DNA from: Melastoma dodecandrum
Lineage: Eukaryota; Streptophyta; Magnoliopsida; Myrtales; Melastomataceae
Assembly: GCA_029817715.1 (NCBI GenBank)
Contig: JARUPY010000231.1
Span: forward strand, 1 to 64,000
Direction: 5' to 3'
DNA: 64,000 nt
Part shown: positions 45,003-55,129 of the stretch, piece by piece
How the letters are laid out: every line of letters starts with the position of its first letter
Numbering within the stretch: position 1 is the stretch's first letter
The notes under the pieces: generated by a model
Seen by the model: only the letters and a program-made list of their open reading frames with translations
Database searches by the model: none
What the model was told of the DNA's origin: nothing
Program-made: the position numbers and the translations under genes

Positions 45003-46190
45003 TTGGGATCGCTCTGCCGGCCCGTCAGCGCCCCCGCTGCCTCGGCCTTGCTCGCTATCGCCTTGCTCGCCCACCCGGCCGCGGCGCAGACGCTGCAGAC
45101 GAACCTCACGCACGTCATCCTTCTCGACGCCGACACCGGCACGGTGCTCTTCGAGCGCGGCAGCGACGAGCCCGTCGATCCGGCCTCGACCTCGAAGATC
45201 ATGACGGCCGAGATCGTCTTCGAGATGCTGAAGAGCGGCAAGCTCAGGCCGGACCAGACGTTCCACGTGAGCGAGACGGCCTGGCGCACGGGCGGCGCGC
45301 CTTCGCGCGGGTCGACCATGTTCGCCAAGCTCAACAGCGAGGTCCCGGTGATGGACCTCCTGCGCGGGCTCATCGTCGATTCCGCCAACGACGCGGCGAT
45401 CGTGCTGGCCGAGGGCATATCCGGCTCGCAGGGCGCCTTCGCGACCCTGATGACCAACCGGGCGCGCGAGCTGGGGCTGACGCACCTCACCTTCACCGAC
45501 GCCTGGGGTGACGCCAACCCGGACCAGAAAGTGACCGCGCGCGAGATGGCGCAGCTTTCCGATCATCTGATCGAGACGTTTCCCGATCTCTACAAGCTCT
45601 TCGGCGAGCGCGACTTCCTTTGGAACAAGATCAAGCAGCCGAACCGCAATCCGCTGCTCTCGATGGACATCGGGGCCGACGGCCTGAAGACCGGCAATAT
45701 CGGCGATTCCGGCTATTCGCTGGTCGGCTCCGCGCTGCAGGGCGAGGAGCGGCTTGTGATCGCCATCTACGGCGCCCGCTCGGCCGCCGAGCGCTCGGAA
45801 GAGGCGCGGAAAATCCTGCAATGGGGCTTTCGCGCCTTCGATGCCCGCAAGCTCTTCGCGGCGGGCGACACGGTCGGCTCGGCGCAGGTCTACGGCGGCG
45901 CGCAGCGCGGCGTGCCGCTCGTCACCGAGCAGGCGGTCAAGGTGCTCGTGCCCAAGGAGGGCGGCGAGCGGCTGAGCGCGCAGATCGCCTATACCGGGCC
46001 CTTGATGGCGCCGATCGAGGCCGGCCAGCAGGTCGCCCAGCTGAAGCTGTTTCGGGGGCAGTCCGAGGTGCTGAGCGTGCCGCTGCGCACGGGCGCCGCG
46101 GTGCCGGTCGGCTCGCTGCCGCAGCGCGCGCTCGACGCTGGGCTGCAGTCGATCGGCGACCTGTTCCGGAAATACGTGCTGCGCACGTGA
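45003..46190 (+). CDS. dac: D-alanyl-D-alanine carboxypeptidase (DacA/PBP5-like)
   Basis: Removes the terminal D-Ala from peptidoglycan stems. The 395-residue protein has a signal peptide ([14 protein letters not shown]), then the SxxK motif in [10 protein letters not shown], SxN in [11 protein letters not shown], and KTG in [11 protein letters not shown]-terminal beta domain of the PBP5_C type follows ([16 protein letters not shown]), then an amphipathic end ([12 protein letters not shown]) that may bind the membrane. A TTG start at 45003 is assumed. Its stop overlaps the tmk start (GTGA), a standard Hyphomicrobiales pair. Confidence 0.93.
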   Translation: MGSLCRPVSAPAASALLAIALLAHPAAAQTLQTNLTHVILLDADTGTVLFERGSDEPVDPASTSKIMTAEIVFEMLKSGKLRPDQTFHVSETAWRTGGAPSRGSTMFAKLNSEVPVMDLLRGLIVDSANDAAIVLAEGISGSQGAFATLMTNRARELGLTHLTFTDAWGDANPDQKVTAREMAQLSDHLIETFPDLYKLFGERDFLWNKIKQPNRNPLLSMDIGADGLKTGNIGDSGYSLVGSALQGEERLVIAIYGARSAAERSEEARKILQWGFRAFDARKLFAAGDTVGSAQVYGGAQRGVPLVTEQAVKVLVPKEGGERLSAQIAYTGPLMAPIEAGQQVAQLKLFRGQSEVLSVPLRTGAAVPVGSLPQRALDAGLQSIGDLFRKYVLRT

Positions 46191-46844
46191 GCGAACGACC
46201 CCGGCGCGGGGCCTTCATCACCTTCGAGGGCGGCGAGGGCGGCGGCAAATCGACCCAGGTGCGCGCGCTGGTGCGTCGCCTCCAAGGCGCCGGCGTCGCG
46301 GCACTGGCCACCCGCGAGCCGGGCGGCTCGCCGGCGGCCGAGGCGCTACGTGCCGCGCTGCTCGCGGGCACGTTTCGAGTCGCTCGGGCCGCGCGCCGAG
46401 GCGCTGCTGTTCGCCGCGGCGCGGATCGACCATCTCGACCATAAGATCAAGCCGGCGCTCGATGTCGGCACGTGGGTGATCTCCGACCGCTTTCACGATT
46501 CGACGCGGGCCTACCAGGGCGCCCACGGCGACCTCGACCCTCGCTTCCTCGACGAGCTCGAGCGGGTCACGCTTGCCGGCGTGAAGCCGGACCTGACGCT
46601 GATCCTCGACCTGCCGGCCGAAGTCGGCCTGGCGCGGGCCGCCGCGCGTCGCGGTGCCGATGCGGGGCCGGACCGCTTCGAGAAGCAGGCGGTAGGCTTC
46701 CACGCCGAGCTGCGCCACGCCTTCCTGGCGATCGCCGCGCGCGAGCCGGAGCGCTGCGTGATCGTCGACGCGGCGCAGCCGCAGGCCGAGGTGGAAGAGG
46801 CGATCTGGGACGCGGTGCGGCACCGATTGAAGGTCGCGGGGTAG
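46187..46844 (+). CDS. tmk: Thymidylate kinase, one frame break
   Basis: Phosphorylates dTMP to dTDP. The first 60 codons hold the P-loop [16 protein letters not shown] and the DR-like segment [16 protein letters not shown]. An extra T in the run at 46373-46375 breaks the frame; it resumes with [20 protein letters not shown], then [19 protein letters not shown] and [20 protein letters not shown], ending RHRLKVAG. Total about 218 residues, normal. The start is the GTG at 46187, overlapping the carboxypeptidase stop. An essential gene, so the break is read as a sequencing error. Confidence 0.93.
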
Positions 46845-46857
46845 GGAGGCGCGCGGC

Positions 46858-47007
46858 ATGGCGAAGCGCATGGAGAAGCGCGACCTTCCGACGAAGATCT
46901 GCATGGCCTGTGGGCGGCCATTCGCATGGCGACGGAAGTGGGCGGCTGTATGGGACGAGGTGCGCTATTGCTCCGAGCGCTGCCGGCGAGCGGGGCGGCA
47001 AGTTTAA
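46858..47007 (+). CDS. DUF2256 small zinc-ribbon-like protein
   Basis: A 49-residue protein ending with TAA at 47005-47007. The family pattern is complete: a basic start MAKRMEKRDLPTKIC, then C-x2-C in CMACGRPFAW, RRKWAAVWDEV, and YCSERCRR (C-x3-C). Four Cys suggest a zinc site. Function of the family is not known. A GGGAGG ribosome-binding site precedes the ATG, 10 bases after the tmk stop region, so it may be translated from the same message. Confidence 0.85.
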   Translation: MAKRMEKRDLPTKICMACGRPFAWRRKWAAVWDEVRYCSERCRRAGRQV

Positions 47008-47031
47008 AGTCTCGTCCGCAGGACGGCGCGT

Positions 47032-47668
47032 TCAAGGGATGTCGGGAAGGTCGTTGGGATCGGCGCCTTGGACCTTCTTTGCGGACAAGAAGGCGGGCCT
47101 GGCCTGAAGCCTAGTCCAATAGTCCGTCACGGCTTCAGGGAAGTATTGCGCGAGCTTCAGATAATCTGCCAGCAGCAGGGCGTATCCGACTGCGATATCG
47201 GCGCCGGTGAAACGATCGGCGCATAGCCATGGGGTCCGGCGCACCTGTCGATCGACATGCTTTAGACGGCTTAGAAACCAGCGGGTGTAATCGTTTCGCC
47301 GCATTGTCCGCCCGACCGGGCTCCAACGTCCCGTATCGCAGGATGAGCGTCTGCGGGAATGTCAGGGTCGCGTCGGAGAAATACATCCAGTTCAGCCAGT
47401 CGGCGTAGGCCGGATCGGACGGTTCCAGAGAGAGGCCGGACTCGGGATATTTGGACCCGAGATAGTGGACGATGGCCGAGCTCTCCGTCATCGTCGACGA
47501 GCCATCTTGAAAGGTGGGCACAGTGCCGAGCGGATTGAGCTCGAGATAGTTCTGCTCGCACGTTCGCGGCGGGAATCGCATGCGCTCGATCTCGTAGGGC
47601 GTTCCGATCTCCTCCAGCGCCCACAGCACCCGGAACGATCTGGTGTCGGTGCAATGCCAAAGCTTCAT
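47032..47668 (-). CDS. Glutathione S-transferase family protein, one frame break
   Basis: A 211-residue GST. The thioredoxin-like N-terminal domain starts MKLWHCTDTRSFRVLWALEE, with the glutathione-site segment STMTESSAIVHYLG. The C-terminal helical domain reads LNWMYFSDATLTFPQ and FTGADIAVGYALLLADY. An extra A (plus-strand T run 47294-47296) breaks the frame between the domains. Removing it gives a smooth join. The class resembles bacterial beta/theta-like GSTs; substrate is unknown. It lies opposite to tmk and the DUF2256 gene and is flanked by similar DNA segments (see findings). Confidence 0.85.
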
Positions 47669-47752
47669 CGTGGCGCTCCGTTCTATTCGGATACGATCTC
47701 GAACCGGGTCGGTAAATGGTGCAGCGGCGTGTCGCGCGGCGCAACGAGGCAG

Positions 47753-47799
47753 GCGGTCTGCGACGCGATGCGGCATCGGCTGAAAGTGCCAGGGTAGGC
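47753..47799 (+). repeat. Vestigial copy of the tmk 3' end
   Basis: Over about 46 bases the sequence is about 78% identical to the end of tmk (46801-46846) and would encode MRHRLKVPG followed by a stop, against VRHRLKVAG in tmk. There is no upstream gene for it. It appears to be a decayed duplicate. Confidence 0.55.
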
Positions 47800-47863
47800 G
47801 CGGGAAGCGTTGGCTTCGGCCTGAGCTTGATGCAAACTATCGTCGAGAACGACAGGCTGTCCC

Positions 47864-48121
47864 ATGTTGAATATCTCCGAGGAAACCGAGCAACTGGCCC
47901 GTCTGGTCGCCGCGAGAAGCGGGACGACGCCGGAGGTGATCGTGAGCGAGGCGATCGAGCAGCGGGCATCCGCGATGGGGGTCGTTCTCGACACGCAAGT
48001 GCGGCCGGTCGATCTGGCGAAGATCGATGCCATCACTCGAAGCGGCGCCAGCCGACCGTTGCTGGATCGCCGCAGCCCCAGGGAGATTCGTGACGAGGCG
48101 TGGGGCGACGTATCCACGTGA
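47864..48121 (+). CDS. VapB-type antitoxin
   Basis: An 85-residue antitoxin of a type II toxin-antitoxin pair. The N-terminal DNA-binding part starts MLNISEETEQLARLVAARSG and continues with VIVSEAIEQRAS, the ribbon-helix-helix pattern of the Rv0623/PSK-like antitoxin family. The C-terminal 30 residues (RSPREIRDEAWGD) are the kind that wrap the toxin. The stop overlaps the toxin's GTG start (GTGA), so translation is coupled. Such pairs normally repress their own promoter; I see no marked palindrome in the 64 bases upstream. Confidence 0.8.
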   Translation: MLNISEETEQLARLVAARSGTTPEVIVSEAIEQRASAMGVVLDTQVRPVDLAKIDAITRSGASRPLLDRRSPREIRDEAWGDVST

Positions 48122-48521
48122 TCGTCGTCGATTCCTCTGCTCTGATCGCGATCTTGGAGGAAGAGCCGGAGCATCTGCAGTTCAAGGCGATCATCGCCGT
48201 CGCCGCCCGCCGCGTCGTGTCTGCCGTAACACTGTACGAGACGAGCATCGTGCTTCTACGTCGTCGCGGTACGAATGGCCCGGCGGATCTGAGCGAGCTA
48301 ATTGAGGCTTTTGGTTTCGAGGTGCACCCGTTCGACCGATCTCTCGGTGCCGGTGCGCTGGAGGCCTATTCGCGCTTTGGAAAGGGGATCGACCCAAAGC
48401 GCGGCTCAACCTCGGCGACTGCGTCGCTTACGCGCTCGCGAAAGCTTTGGACGCACCCTTGCTATTCAAGGGGAACGACTTTGCCGCCACGGACGTGACG
48501 CCTTGTCCTGAAGCGCCATGA
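48118..48521 (+). CDS. VapC-type PIN-domain toxin, frame-broken
   Basis: PIN-domain ribonuclease toxin, about 133 residues in full length. The N-terminal Asp of the active site is within the first ten residues, and a Glu near residue 40 lies in the usual position. The frame breaks near 48400; the second half of the active site lies in another frame and runs to a TGA at 48519-48521. As written, the toxin is truncated and would be inactive. The break may be a sequencing error like others in the window or a real inactivation. The partner antitoxin is intact. Confidence 0.78.
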
Positions 48522-48622
48522 CGATTTCGCTCCGCCGAAGGGGCGAGCTTCCCGGCCTTTTGCTCTCGCACACACCCCTGTAAGCCCTAGCCGGCTGCAC
48601 GCGACGCGAGGAGATACACCCC

Positions 48623-48670
48623 ATGGCCGAGGCATACGACGTCATCGTCCTCGGCGGCGGACCCGGCGGT

Positions 48671-48702
<32 letters not shown>

Positions 48703-50062
48703 GATGAAGACCGCCATCGTCGAACGCGAGAACCTCGGCGGCATCTGCCTCAACTGGGGCTGCATCCCGACCAAGGCGCTGCTGCGCTCGGCCGAGATCT
48801 TCCACTATCTGCAGCACCCCAAGGAGTACGGCCTGACGATCGAAGGCAAGGTCGGGTTCGATCCAGCGGCGGTCGTCACGCGCTCGCGAGGCGTCTCCGG
48901 CCAGCTCGCCGGCGGCGTCGGCTTCCTCTTGAAGAAGAACAAAGTCGACGTGATCTGGGGCGAAGCGTCGATCCCGAAGGTCGGCGAGGTCGCAGTCGCC
49001 AAGCCGAAGAAGAAGGTGATGGAGCCGCAGAACCCACCGCCGAAGGGTGCGCTCGGCGAGGGCGTCTATCAGGCCAAGCACATCATCGTCGCCACCGGCG
49101 CGCGGCCGCGCGTGCTGCCCGGCATCGAGCCCGACGGCAAGCTCATCTGGACCTACTTCGAGGCAATGGTGCCGAACACCTTCCCGAAGAGCCTGATCGT
49201 AATGGGCTCGGGCGCGATCGGCATCGAGTTCGCCTCGTTCTACCGCACCATGGGTGCGGAGGTCACGGTAATCGAGGTGTTGCCGCAGATCCTGCCGGTG
49301 GAGGACGCCGAGATCGCCGCGATCGCGCGCAAGCGCTTCGAGAAGCAGGGCATCAAGATCCTGACCGGGGCCAAGGTCAGCAGGGTCGAGAAGGGTGCCA
49401 ACGACGTGACCGCGACCATCGAGCTGGACGGCAAGGCGCAGAGCCTGAAGGCCGAACGGCTGATCGCCGCCGTCGGCGTCGTCGGCAACATCGAAAACCT
49501 GGGCCTGGAAAAGCTGGGCGTGGCAATGGAGCGCGGGCACATCAAGGTCGACGGCTATGCGCGCACCAACGTCGAGGGCATCTATGCGATCGGCGACGTC
49601 ACCGGGCCGCCGATGCTGGCGCACAAGGCGAGCCACGAGGGCGTCGTCTGCGTCGAGGCGATCGCCGGCAAGCACCCGCACCCGATGGAGAAGACGATGA
49701 TCCCTGGCTGCACCTATTGCCACCCGCAGGTCGCGTCGGTCGGGCTGACGGAGGCCAAGGCCAAGGAAGCGGGCTATCAGGTGAAGGTCGGCAAATTCCC
49801 CTTCATCGGCAACGGCAAGGCGATCGCGCTCGGCGAGGCGGAAGGCTTCGTGAAGACGGTGTTCGACGCCAAGACCGGCGAGTTGCTCGGCGCACACATG
49901 GTCGGCGCCGAGGTGACCGAGCTGATCCAGGGCTATGTCGTCGCGATGAATCTGGAGACGACGGAAGAAGAGCTGATGCACACGGTGTTCCCGCATCCGA
50001 CGCTGTCCGAGATGATGCACGAGAGCGTGCTCGATGCGTACGGGCAGGTGATCCACAAGTGA
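48623..50062 (+). CDS. lpdA: Dihydrolipoyl dehydrogenase (E3)
   Basis: The FAD flavoprotein that reoxidises dihydrolipoamide in the pyruvate and 2-oxoglutarate dehydrogenase complexes. The 479-residue intact protein has GGGPGGYVAAIRAAQLG at the FAD site, the redox disulfide in GGICLNWGCIPTK, the NAD site MGSGAIGIEFASFYR, GDVTGPPMLAHKASHEG, and the catalytic His-Glu in HPTLSEMMHES. A GAGGAGA ribosome-binding site precedes the ATG. It starts the conserved block that ends with ntrC. No E1/E2 genes lie upstream in this window; a VapBC pair is there instead. Confidence 0.96.
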
Positions 50063-50072
50063 CGGAGACCGG

Positions 50073-52182
50073 CTACGGGGACGTCCGAGTGCCGGTGGCC
50101 GCGAGGGTCAGATGGACCGCGTCCGCGGTGTAGGTCACCTCGGGGTGCAGAGCCGACGTGTCGAGCGTGACGGCGGCGAACCGTCCAGCGATACCGCCCT
50201 TGGCCTCGAGTACTGTCAGGCGCATTCCGGGTGCGATCGCCTCGCGGGTGGGAAACGATCAGCGTCCCACCGTCCAGTGTCGCGCGGCCGCGGATACGCG
50301 TCGGCGTTGGACTCGGCGCGCCGAGACGCACCCGCAAAGTGCTGTCCTTGGCGAGCGTGAGCGATCCCGCCACGGCGAGCGTGCCGCCGCCGTCGACCGA
50401 GCCCGGTGCCAGAGACCCGCCGGCCGCCACCGTGACATCGCCGACCGTGCCCGTTCCGGCCAGCGTGCCACCGGCTTCGACCCGTGTGGCAGTCGCCAGC
50501 GTGCCGGCGATCTCCAACGTGCCCTTCTCGACCCGGGCGGGGCCCGCGAACGTGTCGCGGCCCGACAGGCGCAACGTGCCGCTGCCGCGCTTGGTCAGAC
50601 CACCCGGTCCACCGATGTCGTTCGACCACTCGTCGAATCCGGCGAGATCGCCGAACGGCGCCAGGCCGGGCTCGGTGATGGCCGAAGCGTCCTGGTCGAC
50701 GACGACCTGGTCGGCGAACGACGCATAGCCGCCGGCCGCGGCGAACAGATCGAGCCGCGAGTAGACGCCGGCCTGCGCCGCCGGCCCTTTCGCGGCCGCC
50801 GCCAGCGGCGCCCCGTCCAGCGGGCTCGCATCGAGGAAGTAGCCCGACGGCCCTTCGGTCGTGCGAAGAATCTCGCGGCGCTGGGCCTGGGCGAGATAGG
50901 GGAAGCGGGTCTGCAGCAGATACCCCGCTTCTTCCGGCACCGGTTCCGGCGGCAGGTCCGTCGCGCCGATCGCGGCGAGGCCGTAAGCGAGGCGGAAGAC
51001 GTAGGCCGCTTGCGGCGAAGCCGGCTGCAGCGCGCCGTCCTTCAACACGGTCGCGTCGGCCGCCCGCACGATCGGCTCGCGCGCGCAAGCCGCGATGGAC
51101 GGGCAGCCGTTCCGCCGCAAGACGCCGCGCAGCTCCGCGGCGGCGGCCGCCAGCGTCTTCTGGAACGACCGGTCCCCACTGTCGGCATAGTGCGGGCGAC
51201 CGGCCAGGTCCTGCGCGAGGTCGTAGGTCGCCAAGGTGCGGCCGGCGATCACGTCGATCGGATAGTGGGCGCCGATGACGATGCGCGAGTTGCCGAACTC
51301 CGAGCCGCGGTAGGCGAGCGCCCGGAGCCGCTCCGGGACCAGCATCGCCAAGGTCAGCGCCTCCGTGTAGCCGAAGGTGGTGTGGCCGCTGGGATACGAG
51401 GGGCTGTTGCTGAGGTCGGACCCGTTGAGCCCGGCCGCCTTCTCGGCGGCGGTGACACCCGTTAGCACGACCCTCGAGGTCATCGCCGCGCCGAAAAAGT
51501 CCACGCCGTCGTAGGTCTCGATGCGCGCTCCAGAGGTCGCGCCGAGCGGCGCGGTCTGGAACGGCCGCGCGTTGCCGTATCGGTCGCCACCCGGCGACCC
51601 GGCCGGCAGGCCGTACGCCTTGCCGAGGACGTCGAGGGTGCCGCCGGGCGGCGGGACGTAGGCGCCGCGCAATCCGTTGGCGAAGGCGAACTTTCCGGCA
51701 TTGGAGTCGCCGCCCGACTGCGCGTTGGCGAGGGCGATCACCGCCGAGACCGCCGGGCCGATCTCGCCGCAGCGCTTCGTGCGCCCGTCGTCCTCGCTCG
51801 CGAACGGCGCCTTGCGGCGATAGATGCCGGCCATCGTCGCGCCGAGCCCGTCGGCGAGCGTATAGGCGTTCGAATCGGTGATCTGCGCGTCAACTAGCGC
51901 CCGCGCGCGAGCGGCCGGGGACGCCCGATTGTTGATCGCGACGGCGACGGCGAGGTTCGACGCGAGAACGCCGCGGCCACGCAGCGACCCGAGCTGCGTC
52001 ACGCTGCCGAGAAGCTCGAGGGCGCTCCTCTGGCTCGGCGTCTTGGCGCCGGGCGTGGGAAAGGTGTTCTTGCAGGGCGCGAGCCCGACGGCGAATTCCG
52101 CTGCGAGCGCGGGATGGCAGGCCGCTGCAAGCCAGATCAGAACCGGCAGCAGGCGAGACGTGCGGCGAACGTGATGAGCCAT
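50073..52182 (-). CDS. PAP2-type acid phosphatase with autotransporter passenger repeats, one frame break
   Basis: A secreted protein of about 700 residues. A signal peptide ([17 protein letters not shown]) is followed by a vanadium-haloperoxidase/PAP2 phosphatase with GNARPFQ (Arg of motif 1), [13 protein letters not shown] (motif 2, PSGH) and [16 protein letters not shown] (motif 3), about residues 200-320. After residue 540 comes a passenger-type repeat ([19 protein letters not shown], then [18 protein letters not shown]). An extra A near 50225-50226 breaks the frame; it resumes [19 protein letters not shown] and stops at 50073. This is the linker that normally precedes a beta-barrel, but no barrel follows. 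It would act in the periplasm or outside the cell. Confidence 0.85.
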
Positions 52183-52308
52183 CGCCGAGACTTACGCCGA
52201 CGCTCTTGACGGTCTTATGTCGGCCGCGTCCGGCCTTTCAGAGGGCCGAACGGGCGCAAGGGTGTGCAAGGTCCGGCGGCAGGGATTAGATAGAGGCGAC
52301 GCGGCTCT

Positions 52309-52332
52309 CCTTCTCCCGCGCGCAGGAGAAGG
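52309..52332. repeat. REP-like palindrome, copy 3
   Basis: CCTTCTCC-CGCGCGCA-GGAGAAGG, upstream of lipA. It shares the CCTTCTCC / GGAGAAGG arms with the copies at 12921 and 34581 but has a longer loop. Confidence 0.65.
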
Positions 52333-52345
52333 GATACCAAGGCCA

Positions 52346-53309
52346 GTGACTTTGACCTTGCTCGACGAAACCACCCGCCCCCGCCACCCCGAGAAGGCGC
52401 ACCGGCCCGACCAGCCGCAGCTCAAGAAGCCGGACTGGATCCGCGTCAAGGCGCCCGGCTCGGCGACCTTCAACGCGACGGACGCGGTCGTGCGCCAGCA
52501 CGGCCTCGCCACCGTGTGCCAGGAGGCGGCCTGCCCGAACATCGGCGAGTGCTGGTCGAAGCGCCACGCGACTTTCATGGTGATGGGCGACACCTGCACG
52601 CGCGCTTGCGCGTTCTGCAAACGTGAAGACCGGTCTGCCGCGCGCGCTCGATGCGACGGAGCCCGCGCGCATCGCGGACGCCGTGGCGAAGCTCGGGCTC
52701 TCGCATGTCGTGATCACCTCGGTCGACCGCGACGATCTCGCCGACGGCGGCGCCGCGCATTTCGCCGCCGTCATCGAGGCCATCCGAATCGTCGCGCCGC
52801 AGACCACCATCGAGGTGCTGACCCCCGATTTCCTGCGCAAGCCCGGCGCGCTCGAGGTGGTGGTCGAGGCGCGGCCCGACGTCTTCAACCACAATCTCGA
52901 GACCGTCCCCTCGCTCTATCTCTCGGTCCGCCCGGGCGCGCGTTACTTCCACTCGCTGCGGCTGCTGCAGCGGGTGAAGGAACTCGATCCGACCATTTTC
53001 ACCAAGTCAGGCATCATGGTCGGCCTCGGGGAGGAGCGGAACGAAGTCCTGCAGTTGATGGACGACCTCCGCAGCGCCGATGTCGATTTCCTCACCATCG
53101 GCCAGTATCTGCAACCAACGCCGAAGCACCATCCGGTGATCCGGTTCGTGCCGCCCGACGAGTTCAAGTCCTTCGAGAGCGTCGCGCTGACCAAAGGGTT
53201 CCTGGTCGTCTCCGCGTCGCCGTTGACGCGGTCCTCGCATCATGCGGGAGAAGATTTTGCCCGACTGCGCGCGGCGCGCGAGGCCCGGCTGGCCGGCGCG
53301 ACCGCTTAA
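52346..53309 (+). CDS. lipA: Lipoyl synthase, one frame break
   Basis: A radical-SAM enzyme that inserts two sulfurs into octanoyl-protein to make lipoate. About 320 residues. The auxiliary iron-sulfur cluster motif C-x4-C-x5-C is [12 protein letters not shown], and the SAM cluster C-x3-C-x2-C is CTRACAFC. The C-terminal Ser ligand region is [10 protein letters not shown]. An extra A in the run at 52619-52621 breaks the frame; the expected [10 protein letters not shown] follows in the next frame. The GTG at 52346 is chosen; a TTG six bases later is possible. It supplies lipoate for the lpdA-dependent complexes nearby. coq10 follows. Confidence 0.94.
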
Positions 53310-53347
53310 CGCGTTTCGCGGCAAGCCTCACGTGCTAAGAGACCCGA

Positions 53348-53822
53348 ATGCCCGCCCTTCGACACGACGCGCCGCGTCGCCCACTCGGCCAGCGAGATGT
53401 TCGACCTCGTCAGCGACGTCGAGACCTATCCGCAGTTCGTCCCGCTGTGCAAAAGCCTGCGCGTGCTGCGCCGAACGGTCGAGGGGGATACGCGCATCTT
53501 CGTCGCCGACATGGCGGTCGGCTACAAGGCGATCCACGAGACCTTCAAGACGCGCGTCGCCTGCGACGGCGCGCGCAAGATGATCCTCGTCGAATACATC
53601 GACGGCCCCTTCCGCTACCTGAAGAACAGCTGGGTTTTCCGCGACGCGGCAGGCGGCGGCTGCCACGTCGATTTCCACATCGACTACGAGTTCAAGAGCC
53701 GCATGCTCGGCATGCTGATGGGCTCGATGTTCGACCAGGCTTTCCGTCGCTTTGCCACCGCCTTCGAGCGGCGCGCGGACGAGGTCTACGGCGCGCCGCC
53801 TACGGCGAGCCGGCTGGCGTAG
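53348..53822 (+). CDS. COQ10/RatA family START-domain protein, one frame break
   Basis: A protein of about 157 residues of the START-like COQ10 family, associated with ubiquinone binding and respiratory function. It shows ASEMFDLVSDVETYPQFVP, then VADMAVGYKAIHETF, and FHIDYEFKSRMLGMLMG. The start at 53348 is followed within ten bases by an extra base (53355-53359), after which the standard start sequence continues. Same conserved neighbourhood as in Hyphomicrobiales: directly after lipA. The related E. coli RatA name derives from a toxin assay; the housekeeping role is preferred here. Confidence 0.85.
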
Positions 53823-53832
53823 CGTTCCCGGA

Positions 53833-55038
53833 TCAAGCCTCGGCTGTCTGCCGTCGATCCCAGAGCAGGAACGATAAGCCGGCGAGACCGGCGATGGCGA
53901 TAAGGCTCCCGAAGATGTCCGCCGTCGCGGCATAGCCGACGGTCTTGGCGAGCATGCCCGCGATGATCGCCGGCACGCTGAACGCCAGATAGCTCTCGAT
54001 GTAGAAAGCCGACAGCAGCCTGGCGCGCTCGTCGACCACGGCGAGCGGCACGATCGCGCCGACGCAGCCCAAAAAATTCGTTCCGAAGCCCATGCCGGTC
54101 AGCAAGGCGCCGACGATCAGCAACGGGACGCTCGCCAGATGCACACCCGCGACGACGATGGCGATACCGATGACCGCTGCCGGAACGCCGAAGGCCAGGT
54201 TCGCGGCCGGCGCCTTGGTCCGGCGCAAGAGGATCGTCAGCGTGCCGGCGAGCATCAGCGCGCCGACGACCGCATCGCCCGTCAGCGGGGCCCGGCTGCC
54301 GGTGACGGAGACGACGAGGGATGGGACCAGGGATAGATAGAAGCCGCCGAGCGTCCAGTTGGCGACGTTGATCGGGGTGATCAGCGCCAGCGGACGGCGG
54401 ATGTGTCGCGGTACGGCGATGCGCGGCCACAAAGACGCCCAGGCGCCTTCGCGCACCCCTCCTGTCTCCGGCACGAGCAGCCAGACGATCAGTGTCTGCG
54501 CAAGAAACACCAGCAGGAGCACGGCGTACACCAGCTGCATCGGCAACGGGCCGAATTGCACGAGGGCGCTGGACCCGAGGACGCCGACCGTCATGCCTGC
54601 GAACGGGGCGGCGGCGTTGAGCAGCTGGCCCGTCGTCTGATCGACGTCGACGAGCGCCGCGCCCAGCGATGCCGCCGCGATCCCGGTGGCGACGCCCTGC
54701 AAGGCGCGTGCGGCGATGAGCCCATCGGGCCCATGCGCCACGAGAAAGAGGCCCATGGCGACCATCTCGAGGACCAGGGCGCCGACGATGACGGGCTTGC
54801 GACCGAGATGATCGGAGAGCGAACCGGCGAAGAGCAGAGCTGTGAGCAGGGCGACGGCGTAGACCGCGAACACGATCGTGATCAGCACCGGCGAGAAGCC
54901 GAAATGCTCCTGGTAGAGGCGATAGAGCGGCGTCGGCGACGCGGAGGCGGCGAGGAAGGTCGCCATCGTCAGGCCGAAGGAGCCGGTCGTCCGCATGAAG
55001 GCATGGGCGGGCTTGTCGAAGGCGGATGCGAGGGACAC
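53833..55038 (-). CDS. MFS drug-efflux-type transporter
   Basis: A 401-residue major facilitator with twelve predicted helices. The motif GSLSDHLGRKPVIVGAL between helices 2 and 3 is the standard MFS signature (GxxxDxxGRKxx). Next are the ATG-rich helix IAARALQGVATGIAAASLGAAL and the C-terminal half. The GTG at 55038 is chosen because GGAGG lies 7 bases before it; the ORF can extend to 55068. It is divergent from a TetR regulator with a palindromic operator in between, a classic repressor-pump pair. Substrate unknown, likely a small hydrophobic compound. Confidence 0.88.
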   Translation of the reverse strand: MSLASAFDKPAHAFMRTTGSFGLTMATFLAASASPTPLYRLYQEHFGFSPVLITIVFAVYAVALLTALLFAGSLSDHLGRKPVIVGALVLEMVAMGLFLVAHGPDGLIAARALQGVATGIAAASLGAALVDVDQTTGQLLNAAAPFAGMTVGVLGSSALVQFGPLPMQLVYAVLLLVFLAQTLIVWLLVPETGGVREGAWASLWPRIAVPRHIRRPLALITPINVANWTLGGFYLSLVPSLVVSVTGSRAPLTGDAVVGALMLAGTLTILLRRTKAPAANLAFGVPAAVIGIAIVVAGVHLASVPLLIVGALLTGMGFGTNFLGCVGAIVPLAVVDERARLLSAFYIESYLAFSVPAIIAGMLAKTVGYAATADIFGSLIAIAGLAGLSFLLWDRRQTAEA

Positions 55039-55086
55039 GTGTGATCCTCCGGTCGGGACGGGCTTCACGTAGGCGCGTCCGACTGC

Positions 55087-55107
55087 TAATGCAAATTCTT
55101 TGCATTA
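55087..55107. promoter_or_regulatory. TetR-type operator palindrome TAATGCAAA-TTC-TTTGCATTA
   Basis: A perfect 9-base inverted repeat with a 3-base spacer in the 91-base gap between the divergent MFS and tetR genes. It is AT-rich in a GC-rich setting. Its size and location match operators for TetR dimers that control both the regulator and the pump. Confidence 0.8.
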
Positions 55108-55129
55108 AGAGCGTGCCACGGGAGGTCGT

